From Phoronis australis (Eukaryota > Phoronida > Phoronidae), in assembly GCA_002633005.1 (NCBI GenBank), contig NMRA01001067.1, positions 10,177-35,180 on the forward strand: a stretch of DNA of 25,004 nt. The letters run 5' to 3'. The notes beneath the pieces were generated by a model. The model searched no databases. It was not told the origin of the DNA and saw nothing but the letters and a program-made list of their open reading frames with translations. Below, in pieces: positions 1 through 9,119 of the stretch. The stretch's first letter is position 1, and each line of letters starts with the position of its first letter. The position numbers and the translations under genes were made by a program.

Positions 1-471
1 GGGGGGGGGGGGCTCAGATCCAATTTCAAGTGTCAAATTCGCAACACGGCGCAATCGTAACGGAACTATGGCTAAGTATAGACTCTCCCGCGATATCCCA
101 GGCGACCGGCAATGGCGCTGCGCACTACGACTCCGTTTCCGTCGTCTGCTCCACTGTGTACTTCATTTTTTAAAGAAAATGGAACCTGAGTGACGATGAA
201 AAACAGAAGCTGCTGGTAAGATGTGAATTTTAATCGAAGCCTTAGTGAATCAATCAGAAACTCATAATTCTCTCTTTTTCAATCCTTATTTTAAGACGAT
301 TTCCAAAGCAATCCCGTCATTATTGCCAACATGAAAAACGGATTTGGTCTTTTGGGCATTTGAAGACTATTTTAAATACAACAAATTTGTTACGAACCGA
401 TTGCACAAAATATATAATGAGTAATAAGCATTACAAAAACAAGTAGGTTTCACGCGCAAACGCTATGGACC
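1..471. other. Poly-G start and gene-free stretch
   Basis: The window opens with twelve G residues, which is either a low-complexity run or the edge of a scaffold gap. The rest of the stretch is A+T-rich. I see no open frame of note, no RNA gene and no repeat structure in it on either strand. A lower-confidence possibility is that the final bases belong to the truncated repeat that follows. Confidence 0.5.
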
Positions 472-580
472 CCCCTCCCGACCTCCCCCCATTCGGTTCT
501 ATGCGCATCTACAATCGTGGTTTGCGCAAATGCTTAGAGCCAAAATGTTAGGCCCCCTTGTGATATCCTAGATCCGCCAC
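472..580. mobile_element. Truncated right end of hAT-like MITE
   Basis: About 109 bases match the right-hand part of the element at 13590-13914: the C-rich block CCCCCTCCCGACCTCCCCCC, the segment containing ATGCGCATCTACAATCGTGG, and the terminus GATATCCTAGATCCGCCAC. The left part and its G-rich inverted end are missing, and the poly-C tract before the terminus is shorter. This is a 5'-truncated or internally deleted copy of the same non-autonomous DNA transposon family. No target-site duplication can be checked because only one end is present. Confidence 0.7.
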
Positions 581-1874
581 TCGAACTGTTCGTCTTATTC
601 ACTGTCTTAATCATATTTTTCTAAACTTAGAATAACTAATGCTTGATTAAAAATCTTGCACCTCCATTTCGGTTGATATGAATTCTGATGAGACTGATCA
701 TAGCTCACATTTATCAGTCTGATCATCGTTTACAGCATTATTCTTGGGATCGTTTTTGGTCAGTGACAAGAATTCGTATAAATTACTAGAGCTGATGAAA
801 AAAATTAGATCTTATATTACACCATTCGCTAATATTAATTCTTATCAACATCTTATAACATGTCATACCATTCTTAGAAATAGTCGAAATTAATCTATTT
901 TAAAGAATCATTTGTAATGAATTTTATTAACCATAACTGGCTGTGTACACCTGCCGTGCACGCGCAGACATAGTCCCTGTGTACACCTGTCGTGCACGCG
1001 CAGATATAGTGCCTGTGTACACTTGTCCTGCAGGCGCAGATATACATGTATATAGAGGGACAAAGGGACATTTACCCCGAACTGCTGCACCGAGAGAGGG
1101 TGCCGTCTGAAATGGGACATCTTAAGATGAAAGGCTAAACATCATTAAGCTTGCAAAAAAGTGACAGTTCATTCCACCGTCTTGGGGTCCCAAAACGATG
1201 CAGGGAGTGACCTCCTTCAATATGAAAGCACGATTTCACAAAAAACAGGAAAATAGAGGTAATCGATTCCAACATTGGGCCCTCTCTCCGTGAGCGGCCC
1301 GGTAAGGCCTCCTTCAAGGGCGGGGCTCCTAAATATCAGGAAATGCGCAGCAATTGATGTCATCTGTCAGGTCATCAAATTTTCTCAAGTGATTTACAGT
1401 TTCGAGAAAAAAATAAAGTTAAAGTTGCCTCCGTTATCCGTTGCCAGAGAGGGGCCTCTGAAAAAATTGAATTTAAACATCCAGTAAATTAGTACGCTCC
1501 GCAAAAGCTTCGCCTTACAAATTTTTTCGATTTTCCGAAATATATGTGTGCGTTTATGTCCTGGCCAGGGTCCTCAAAAGGTAAACCATGCACTGATGCA
1601 GATTTCTTAAATGTTCTCTTGAATTTTCTCTCTTATCCGTTTTTCGCAGTCTTTCTTTTCTCGACTGTCTCCGCCTATGTTGGTTGCCAGGGTTTAACCT
1701 AGACGCCTGAAAAATTTTGGGGGGCCCGTGCTAGGCTACAGGTAGTCGGTATCTAACCAACACGAATCAGTAAAAAGGTTGGAAGTCCCATCACATTCAA
1801 ATTGCACGACAAACATCTGCACGCGTGAACACATTTGTCTTAACAAATAATAGGGCGAATATTAACTGCACGGA
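581..1874. other. Intergenic stretch without recognised gene
   Basis: Apart from the 36-bp tandem repeat inside it, this stretch shows only short open frames in all six frames, none with a recognisable domain or with splice signals that build a gene. A small G/C-rich patch lies at 1270-1330. A short phrase, GCTAGGCTACAGGTAG, occurs near 1731 and again in copy A near 2261. I see no promoter or RNA gene. Confidence 0.5.
941..1048. repeat. 36-bp tandem repeat, three units
   Basis: Three units begin with CTGTGTACAC at 941, 977 and 1013, a period of exactly 36 bases, and share GTGCACGCGCAGAYATAG-like cores. The third unit is the most diverged (CCTGCAGGCGCAG). Because 36 is a multiple of three, the minus strand reads as a 12-residue repeat, which explains the short open frame there. 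I regard that frame as a by-product of the repeat, not a gene. Confidence 0.85.
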
Positions 1875-2530
1875 AATCAAGTTCTTCGAATGAATTTATT
1901 CCCTCGAAGAATCGACTTTTTACTTTTCACTTGTCACTCCGCTACTTTAACCTACCGGTGAACACATAGACTAAACCATTCACTGGGCTTCTTGGCTGGC
2001 GCTCGGGTGACTACATGACTGCATTAGGTAAATAATTAAGCTCACAAGATGGCAGATGATTTGATTCGTTGTTGTTAGAGGAAGGTAAAAAAGGCAAAAT
2101 ACAACCAGTAAGACCGTTTGTCGTTTTGTGAACGTGTCAGTGGAATTTGATTTTGTTACTACTAACATCATGAACAAAAATTTTCCTCCCATTTTTTGTT
2201 TATATCTTTTCCACCAAGTGGTGAAAAGCTATCCTATGGAACTTCAGCTCTGTTTACAGGCTAGGCTACAGGTAGCCTTAGTACAAAGCTGTATACTAAA
2301 TATATGTATTTTGACGACAGTCTTCATACAGATAGCTGGCTGGCTAGGCTTCAGGGAGCCGCCATCATTGAAGAAAAGCGAATCTTGGGCTCTTCTTATT
2401 CAAAAAATATTTACAAGTACAAGCAAACCTGTGCTTAGAGTCGAAAACCAAGTTAGGACTATGGCCACTTAGATGAACTCATCAGTTCCCTATTCAGTTT
2501 AGAAGGGATTAAACAAAAAACTGATGGTTC

Positions 2531-2536
2531 TTTATT
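2531..2536 (-). terminator. Poly(A) signal of gene A
   Basis: AATAAA on the minus strand lies about 100 bases past the gene A stop codon. The same hexamer is kept at the same distance in copy B (18877-18882). It supports the TGA at 2638-2640 as the real end of the main transcript and predicts a 3' untranslated region of about 120-130 nt. Confidence 0.75.
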
Positions 2537-2637
2537 TCAGTGTTACCTCGTGGATGAGCTTAGTCTGAAGGACTAACGACTGCCTTTCGTATACTTATTT
2601 ACCATGGTGTCTGGGACTAAATGTTGATACTTGGTCC

Positions 2638-5172
2638 TCAGCTCAAGATACCCAACTTACGCTGTGGATTGAAAATTCTAAACACCCCTGTAGCTTCATC
2701 CGTATAGACTACAATATCACGGCTCACTGGACGAGTTCTGCTCTCAGGATCTTTCAACGTCAGCAAGACTTGGTTAGCAGTACCAAACTGAAAAGTTAGG
2801 TCACTATTTTAGAAAATAGCCTGTGAGATTTAAAAAATGCAAATGAGATAAAAAATATAACGAGGCACCTAAAAACACGTTTTTCACAGTGATTAATCAC
2901 GGAATGTTCTTTAAAGACTAGAAGGAGGCACTTTGTAACTATGGCAACCGCATGAATAAGATGTATCATTGCTAAAAGACCTGACTGAATACGCATTACC
3001 TACTAGTGTACAGGACAAACTGCAAGTAGTAAAAGCACTGCGCCACTGATTTTTCCATTGCCACACAAGATTTTTTTACTTGAGCTCATGGCACGGAACT
3101 CAACTCAACTATTTCCAAGTTAAAATTAAGATTATGTAGGGCCGTATAAAAATGTTCAAAATTGTTTAACTTCAGACCATCATATCTCAGACATGGTTAA
3201 CTTCAGACCATCATATCTCAGACATGGTTAACTTCAGACCATCATATCTCAGACATCGTTAACTTCAGACCATCATATCTCAGACATGGTTAACTTCAGA
3301 CCATCATATCTCAGACATCGTTAACTTCAGACCATCATATCTCAGACATCGTTAACTTCAGACCATCATATCTCAGACATGGTTAACTTCAGACCATCAT
3401 ATCTCAGACATGGCCATTCGGATTCAAATTTTAAGATGCCGTGCGTTTACATGCACTGCTTGTCCAAGCGCAATTAGGAATTGTTTTTTAAATGTCCCAC
3501 TTTTATATGAAGAGTTATCAAGAACTACGACACGTTTTTCATGTAAATACTTTGAAGATGCATAAAACACGAAACCATATTTTAGAAATTGTAACAGTGT
3601 TGTTGAGATCTCAGCTCTTGAACGCTGGTTTTAAATAAAATTTAATCATGTGGTTGAATCTTTTTTGCAATGAGTGTACCTTGGTTTTTCGCTAAAATTT
3701 ACTAAAATGCCATAGTTACCTGACCTATAATCAAATTGTTCACGCTTTCTACTGTTATTGGTTTAAAATCTATAGTTTTGCAGATATTTGGCATGTATAT
3801 GCTACAACATACGTATGCAGAACATTCTCGACAAGATTGAATATTTAGCAGAACGTCAACAAGATTTTAACTCAGTAAAAGAATATGTTTCTGAATGTAA
3901 ATAGCCTGTAGAATTTTGATTTTTGACTTTTTACTGACCTCGTCATTGATTTGGTTATGTGACCACTACCCATTAGTAAAATTTAGAAAAAAGAAAGGTA
4001 CATTGACAGCAAAACGGCGGTATCAATAACATGAATTTTTTTGAATTGTCATTTCTGTTTGGTTTAATGCAACTTTGATTTTTTCATGAAAATCATGAAT
4101 TTAAACAATTTTTAATAGTATTGTGGAGAACTATTATATGTAGTATCTTAATTTAATTGCAGTCACGTGTAATAGTGTTGCCAATACTTTGGCATACGTC
4201 TCTCATCGTGAGATCAGGCCAAGAACTGAGAAGGCATTACTTAAACCCTATAACGAAACCAGATATATCTATTTAAACATATTCTTGACGAACGTTTTAC
4301 CTCCACCAGTCCACCTGCTCCCCGCCATTTTATGTAGAACTGGACGAACTTGTTACAGTCAAGCAGCTTTCGTCTCAAATATGCCTCAAGTTGTTCAGAC
4401 CCATCAGTAATGACGTAGAGTACATTTTCGTTGTTTAGTGGCCCACCCCCCAAAACGAGATGGTAGTCGCTGTAGAAATCGCCATTTGGTTCCTTTTTAC
4501 CAATAGACAGAGCAGCTGAGGTGCGACACGCTTTCACTTGGAAGTTGACTTGGTTGAAGCTGCTGAAACTGTATGTTGATGTGACGAGATGGCCAGTAGG
4601 TAGCGTGTTAATGGTTTCAAACTTTTCTGCAGTTGAAATAACACACAACTACTTACTAAAGCAACTAAAATATCAATAATATCATATAATATCGCCGGAT
4701 CTTATTGTCTTAAACATTATCCGAAAATACAATAACACCAGAACCACAAAACGCCTATTTTGTAAGCTGAACACTTGCAGCTTAGTACGGTCATAAGCAC
4801 GTTATTGCTAAGGTGTCGTTGCGTTTTCGTTTCATTGGTGCTGCCGTAAACATGATCATATTTCACATTTAGTTCCATTCAAAGCCCAATTGACCACGTT
4901 AACAGCTTGTTTACCCATAAAATCTGAATATACGACCGTTTTAGCTGCACTTAAAGCCTTTGAGAAATCGGGCTCCTGGTCCACCAACACAATGTTGGAG
5001 AAACTTGGTGACAACATACGCGGATGCGATTAAAGGGAATAAACTTGGACCCGTTCTAGAAAAAAATTCACTCAAACTTTAAAAATAAAAAGCTTGCCCT
5101 GCAAACCTCACCAGCTGTAAAGATGTTGCCGACATTGGCCATGAGTAACGCGAGTATCACGAGAGTCCACAT
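2638..5172 (-). CDS. Secreted Methyltransf_FA-domain protein, gene A
   Basis: Three coding exons, joined from splice signals: 5172-5112, 4626-4301 and 2787-2638, giving 178 residues and a TGA stop. Exon one starts MWTLVILALL and ends IFTA, a clear signal peptide with cleavage predicted after residue 20. The intron phases fit (phase 1, then phase 0), with acceptors ending TGCAG and TTTCAG. Residues about 40-170 resemble the Methyltransf_FA ('farnesoic acid O-methyltransferase', PF12248) family: FQVKAC at 49-54, YHLVLGGG at 75-82 followed by PLNNENV, FYIKW at 117-121, a GG pair, then VYTDEATGVFRIF near the end. Members of that family occur in secreted and complement-like proteins, and the enzyme name is probably misleading, so I infer an extracellular binding role, not catalysis. 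Cysteines 54 and 111 are kept in both paralogues and may pair. The start is fixed by the signal peptide and an upstream acceptor at 5200-5201. The paralogue is at 18984-21861. Confidence 0.82.
3164..3411. repeat. 31-bp tandem array, eight units
   Basis: Eight head-to-tail units of 31 bases, each reading TTAACTTCAGACCATCATAT then CTCAGACAT, fill 248 bases. Units are nearly identical. The junction dinucleotide alternates between GG and CG, and the first unit begins GTTTAAC. The array lies in the last intron of gene A (4300-2788). The matching place in copy B (about 20029-20048) holds a single diverged unit, so this is a recent local expansion. There are no spacers between units, so it is not CRISPR-like. 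Confidence 0.95.
4301..4626 (-). other. Central exon of gene A
   Basis: Encodes residues 21-129, the first two thirds of the Methyltransf_FA-like domain. The acceptor is CTGCAG at 4632-4627 on the minus strand, and the donor is GAG followed by GTAAAACG at 4300. The exon is exactly 326 nt in both paralogues. Reading through the donor would add an unrelated tail ending in a stop about 20 codons on, whereas splicing to the 2787 exon completes the domain, so I treat the read-through frame as intronic. Confidence 0.8.
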
Positions 5173-5199
5173 GATTCTACTTGAATCAGAAGAATGCAC
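5112..5199 (-). other. Signal-peptide exon of gene A
   Basis: An exon of 88 nt bounded by the acceptor TTTAATTACAG and the donor GCTG followed by GTGAGG. It has a 27-nt untranslated leader, then ATG at 5172-5170 and 20 codons of signal peptide plus the first base of codon 21. The acceptor means the transcript begins further upstream, which fits the non-coding exon at 12720-12835. The paralogous exon is 21801-21888. Confidence 0.82.
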
Positions 5200-5270
5200 C
5201 TGTAATTAAACACAACTGACATAAAAGTGTCAAAACTACCTTCATTCCAGGCTGCCAGGAGCATACCTAC

Positions 5271-5582
5271 TAATCAATATTGGTACTGCCAATAGAAGGC
5301 TCACTATGTTCCCCTATAGGTGACGCTGGCTGTTCTCAATATGGCAGCCTCCAGCCTATAGTCCCTGTGAAGACTTCTACAGGTACATTAGCTTTAGATT
5401 CGTGTATACTGTTTAAGCACACAGTTCAGTTTGTCATTAGTTTATTACAGCCTTTAGCTAGCGTAGATCTACTCATAAGTCACAGATGTTTTATTTGTTT
5501 TGTAGATCGCCATCATTCTTTGTCACACTGTCTGGCTGTGCAATAAAGACTGGTGATGTAAGAAATAACCCGTGTTTATTTA
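5271..5582 (+). repeat. 5' LTR
   Basis: This LTR begins TAATCAATATTGG and ends CCCGTGTTTATTTA. It contains AATAAA in TGCAATAAAGAC (about 5541-5549), the expected poly(A) signal of the R region. Its ends are TA...TA, not the usual TG...CA. The sequence just after it (TGATGGCGATCTATATCC) should hold the primer-binding site, but I cannot match it to a specific tRNA. Confidence 0.9.
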
Positions 5583-5606
5583 TGATGGCGATCTATATCC
5601 AAAGCC

Positions 5607-6549
5607 ATGCCTACCGTCGCCTGCAGCATCGAAGGCTGCATATATACAACCCCTGACCATGATGCCAGTATTGTGGCCGCTTTGCTAGTAACTACACTCG
5701 CCACCACTCATGCTACAGCGCCAACCCCGACCTCCACAGCCCTTCCCCTACCAGAGAAGGTGAAACGGCCAACCATCGCTCCCTCTGGAACTTCCGAAGA
5801 CTGGTAAGGTGGAACGATTACGTCACGGCCACGAAGCTCACCGGATAGGACGCAGTAATCCAGCTATTAGAGTGTTGTGACGAGCCCCTGCACAAAGATC
5901 TGACACGAGCCACTGGGGGTTACCTTATGGACCAGTCACTGAACGACGTTCTGCTGGCGATACGGAAACTTGCTGTCAGAGAGGAAAACACCATGGTAGC
6001 GCGTGTGGCATTCTCCAACACGCGCCAAGATCGCAACGAGACCGTCCGGTCTTTTTGTGCCCGTCTCCGCAGACAAGCAAATGTTTGTAAATTTAGCATC
6101 CCGTGTCCGAACTGCAGTACCCAAGTCAACTATACAGACGAAATTTTCCGCGATGCTGTCACCCGTGGCCTCTCAGACCCCGACATCCATTTGGACCTTC
6201 TTGGTGATGCTAAGCAAGCTATGTCACTGGAAGATACCCTTCGCCTCATCGAAGCCAAAGAATCCGGCAAGCGCTCAGCCTCCCGTTTGCACGACACCCC
6301 ATGCAGTTGAGGCAGAAAGTGCATAGGAAAAAGAAAAGGTGCCCATACATAAAACCTGGTCCCATCATGCACCAAGAGTTCCCCGTTTGCAAGTACTGCG
6401 GACAACTGGGCCATACTCGCAAAGACTGCCCCGCCCATGACCTGTTCCCGCGCACATCTGGCATGCTACCTTCCCTTGGCGATCGCGATGACAAGTCCGT
6501 TGGTAAGAAACCTTTCTCCCCTGACAGCATCCGTCTACCTCTCTCCTAG
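5607..6549 (+). pseudogene. Decayed Gag of LTR retrotransposon
   Basis: The frame opens at 5607 and runs to TSEDW, where a frameshift at about 5805 ends it. The reading continues in another frame from RWNDYV through an in-frame TAG near 5849, then LLECCDEPL, then the long block from 5927 (AIRKLAVREENTMVARVAF, CPNCSTQVNYTDEIFRDAV, TRGLSDPDI). Further shifts near 6300 move it into the frame that carries a CCHC zinc knuckle, CKYCGQLGHTRKDC, at 6388-6429. The knuckle has the canonical CX2CX4HX4C spacing. This order (capsid-like region, then knuckle) is that of Ty3/gypsy Gag, the structural protein that packages element RNA. With at least two frameshifts and one stop it cannot make a full protein. 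Confidence 0.88.
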
Positions 6550-6666
6550 GATGTCTCCGTCTGCGCCGACTGCCAACGGTGACCCATCCGTTCCCGATGC
6601 CGACGGATGTAGACCAACGTTCCGTTCCCCAGGTTGCACTTCCTCCGGCTTCGGACGGACCTCGTC

Positions 6667-6722
6667 GTTGCACTCGCACCACCCGGAAGCCTTCCTGGAT
6701 GCAAGACTTTGTTACATTTTAG
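6667..6722 (+). pseudogene. C-terminal tail of pol
   Basis: The frame ending in TAG at 6720-6722 reads CTRTTRKPSWMQDFVTF, which resembles the extreme C-terminus of Ty3/gypsy polyproteins in invertebrate elements (basic R-K-P, then a short ..DFVT. end). It lies only about 240 bp after the Gag zinc knuckle. The several kilobases of pol that normally separate these parts are gone, so the copy, or its parent, carries one large internal deletion. The upstream part of this frame is too short and degraded to assign. Confidence 0.6.
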
Positions 6723-6782
6723 TTCGACGTAGACCTCTATATAGATTGACATGATTAGTCAATGTCGCTGACTGCGGCCAAT

Positions 6783-6797
6783 GACTTGGGGGGAGAT
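6783..6797 (+). other. Polypurine tract of LTR element
   Basis: The run CTTGGGGGGAGA ends where the 3' LTR would begin (TAGACGATATTGG, now displaced to 8800). It is the expected primer site for plus-strand DNA synthesis. It is separated from its LTR by the nested element, and its last bases are part of that element's target duplication. Confidence 0.65.
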
Positions 6798-6800
6798 AGA

Positions 6801-8794
6801 GATATATGGCACGATATAGGGTAAAGTGAAAACGTGCATTTTAAAATGTGTCGGTTTTTGACGGTGAAATCGACACATTTCGTTTCTCAACTAAAACCCG
6901 CAAAAACTTGCTGATTAAACTACGGTCACCTACTGGATCGTCACTTTCCGGCAGCGGGACAGCGGGCGCTAACTTCTTCCAGTTGGTCCTCCGCCAACCG
7001 TAGGACTAATGGATACGTGGCCGCATTGCAGCCAATCAGGCCTTTTAGTATGTGGACCGCTCCAGATGCCATACTGGGAGGCCACGTAAAATATATATGC
7101 CGGTCGGCACTTAGTCCGCGGCATCACGACCGCCAACGCAGGGACAGACCGGCCTGCCAGCGCTCCGCCCTCGGCACCGCAGACCCCGCAAACTGCCGGA
7201 CTTGACACCGTGGACCGCGGTCTTGGGAGTTTTCACACTGAGGTACCCGGAAAGGACTAGGGACTGTATCCCGGCCTGCCGATAGACCCCGCTGTATGCT
7301 TACCTTGGTTATATTTTCAAAGCACCTTTGAGAAACCGACACAAATGGGCAATAATCGACACATTTTCTCAGGGGACAAACCGGCCTGCAGCGCTCCGGC
7401 CTCGGCACCGCAGACCCCGCAAGCTGCCGGACTTGACCCCGTGGACTGCCGTCTGGGGAGTTTTCACAGATACCCGGGACACGACTAGGGAGGCTGTATC
7501 CCAGACTGCCGATAGACCCCATTGTATGTTTACCTTTGTTATATTTTCAACACAACGTTTCTGAAACCGACACAAATGGCCAATAATCGACACATTTCGT
7601 GGGACTTAAGAAATTTTTCAAAGCAACGTTTCTGAAACCGACACAAATGGCCAATAATCGACACATTTTCTCGGAACTTCGAAAAATTTCGCACATTTAC
7701 GCAGGGGACAGACCAGCAACCGCGCTCCGGCCTCGGCACCGCAGACCCCGCAAGCTGCCGGACTTGAACCCTGTGGACCGCCGTCTGGGAAGTTTTCACA
7801 GATACCCAGGACACGGCTAGGGACTGTATCCCGGGCTGCTAATAGACCTCGCTGTATGCTTACCTTTTGTTATATTTTCAATGCAACGTTTCTGAAACCG
7901 ACACACATGGCCAATAATCGACACATTTTCTCGGAACTTAGACAATTTTGCACATTTACGCAGGGGACAGACCAGCAGCCGCGCTCCGCTGGAGCCCGAT
8001 ACGGAGGTCCACGGGGTAAGCATTAAGCGGGGTCTATCGGCAGTCCGGGATACAGTCCCTAGTTTTGTCCCGTGTACTCTGTGAAAACTCCCCAGACGAC
8101 GGTCCACGGGAGTGTCTAGTCCGGCAGCTTGCGGGGTCTGCGGTGCCGAGGCCGGAGCGCGGCTGCTGGTCTGTCCCCTGCGTAAATGTGCAAAGTTTTC
8201 TAAGTTCCGAGAAAATGTGTCGATTATTGGCCATTTGTGTCGGTTTCAGAAACGTTGCTTTGAAAATACAAAAGTAAGCATAAGCGGGCTCTATCGGCAG
8301 GCCGGGGTACTCTGTGAAAACTCCCCAGACGACGGTCCACGGGAGTGTCAAGTCCGCGGCAGCTTGCGGGGTCTGGGGTACTGAAGCCGGAGAGCGGCTG
8401 CTGGTCAGTCCTCTGCGTAAATGTGCGAAATTGTCTAAGTTCCAAGCAAATGTGTCGATTATTGGCCATTTGTGTCGCTTTCAGAAACTTTGGATTGAAA
8501 AATTTTGCAAGTGCAAAGAAATGTGTATATGACTATCGGCGCCGGAGCGCGGAATCACGGTAGCCGTCGGGTCGGAGCTGTCCAGTTGAAGACAGGGGGC
8601 GCACGGATAAGTTCTCATTGGCGGAGCTGAGCCCGGGGATTGAGATTTGAGGTTTGCGCACTTTTGTTACTCTGGGCATGATTAGGGAGTTTCCGCGGGT
8701 TGTGGTCGCGAAAGGAAATGTGTCGATTTCACCCTCAATAATCGACACATTTTAAAATGCGCGTTTTCACTATACCCTATATCGTGCCACTGTT
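6801..8794. mobile_element. Foldback DNA element nested in the LTR element
   Basis: About 1.99 kb with long inverted ends. The left end from 6807 reads TGGCACGATATAGGGTAAAG and the right end, read inward from 8789, gives TGGCACGATATAGGGTATAG. Similarity continues for roughly 115 bp. The 9-bp repeat GGAGATAGA flanks it (6792-6800 and 8795-8803). Joining the flanks restores a polypurine tract directly abutting the 3' LTR, so this is the likely target duplication. A 9-bp duplication with long inverted ends suggests a non-autonomous Mutator-like element, though the outermost 5-6 bases on each side are not inverted repeats of each other. No transposase is encoded. Many overlapping open frames inside are shadows of its G/C-rich repeats. 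Confidence 0.8.
7139..8490. repeat. Inverted array of G/C-rich modules inside foldback element
   Basis: A module of about 230 bp contains GCTCCGGCCTCGGCACCGCA, CGTTTCTGAAACCGACACAA and GGCCAATAATCGACACAT. It starts at about 7139, 7370 and 7702, and partly at 7961, in direct orientation. The same module appears in reverse from about 8020 to 8270 and from 8280 to 8490. The switch of orientation lies near 8000. The whole is a large imperfect palindrome with five or so modules. Repeated internal growth and inversion of modules is typical of foldback elements. Confidence 0.82.
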
Positions 8795-8799
8795 GGAGA

Positions 8800-9114
8800 T
8801 AGACGATATTGGTACTTCCATTAGAGGGCTCACTATGTTGCCCTATAGGTGGCGCTGGCTGTTCTCAATATGGCAGCCTCCAGCCTACAGTCCCTTTCCA
8901 CTTCTACGGGTACATTAGCTTTAGATTCATGTATACTGTTAGTTTAAGAACACAGTTCAGTTTGTCATTAGTTTATTACAGTCTTTAGCTAGCATGGATC
9001 TTCTCAAAAGTCACAAATGTTTTATTTGTTTTGTAGATCGCTAATCATTCTTTGTCACATTGTCTGGCTGTGCAATAACGACTGGTGATATAAGAAATAA
9101 CCCGTGTTTATTTA
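8800..9114 (+). repeat. 3' LTR
   Basis: This LTR begins TAGACGATATTGG and ends CCCGTGTTTATTTA, colinear with 5271-5582 apart from small indels (for example TAGT added near 8939). The poly(A) hexamer of the 5' copy is here AATAAC, a point change. It is followed by the target duplicate CCTAC at 9115-9119 and then by ordinary first-intron sequence shared with copy B. Confidence 0.9.
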
Positions 9115-9119
9115 CCTAC

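Larger units (their letters stand above)
5271..9114 (+). mobile_element. Gag-only Ty3/gypsy-type LTR retrotransposon
   Basis: Two direct repeats of 312 and 315 bp (5271-5582 and 8800-9114) enclose a decayed gag, the last few codons of pol, a polypurine tract and a nested DNA element. A 5-bp target duplication, CCTAC, flanks the insertion (5266-5270 and 9115-9119). Copy B keeps the empty site, GCATACCTACGATTATTTGG near 21951-21970, which proves a clean insertion after the gene duplication. The LTRs differ at roughly one base in ten by eye, so the insertion is old. Protease, reverse transcriptase, RNase H and nearly all of integrase are absent, so the copy could move only with help from an intact relative. 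It sits in the first intron of gene A, about 70 bp upstream of the signal-peptide exon acceptor. Confidence 0.92.

Noticed and set aside
908-1120. A 70-codon minus-strand frame with a 12-residue repeat
   Set aside because: It is a direct outcome of the 36-bp tandem repeat and has no other support.
2128-2472. A 114-codon plus-strand frame in copy A
   Set aside because: The frame is not kept in copy B (indels and stops) and shows no domain. It lies beyond the poly(A) site of gene A.
3164-3411. CRISPR-like array
   Set aside because: The 31-bp units are head to tail with no spacers, in an intron of a spliced gene.
4241-4300. Read-through of the central exon of gene A to the stop at 4241, and the same in copy B to 20769
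   Set aside because: The donor GAG/GTAAAACG is kept in both copies and splicing to the next exon completes the domain. The read-through tails differ between copies.
2638-5172. Calling the protein a farnesoic acid O-methyltransferase enzyme
   Set aside because: The family name is historical; no S-adenosylmethionine-binding motif is visible and the protein has a signal peptide, so I claim only the domain resemblance.
7124-8563. Many overlapping open frames on both strands, 60-130 codons long
   Set aside because: They are shadows of the G/C-rich repeated modules of the foldback element. The same peptides recur in inverted orientation, and none has a domain.
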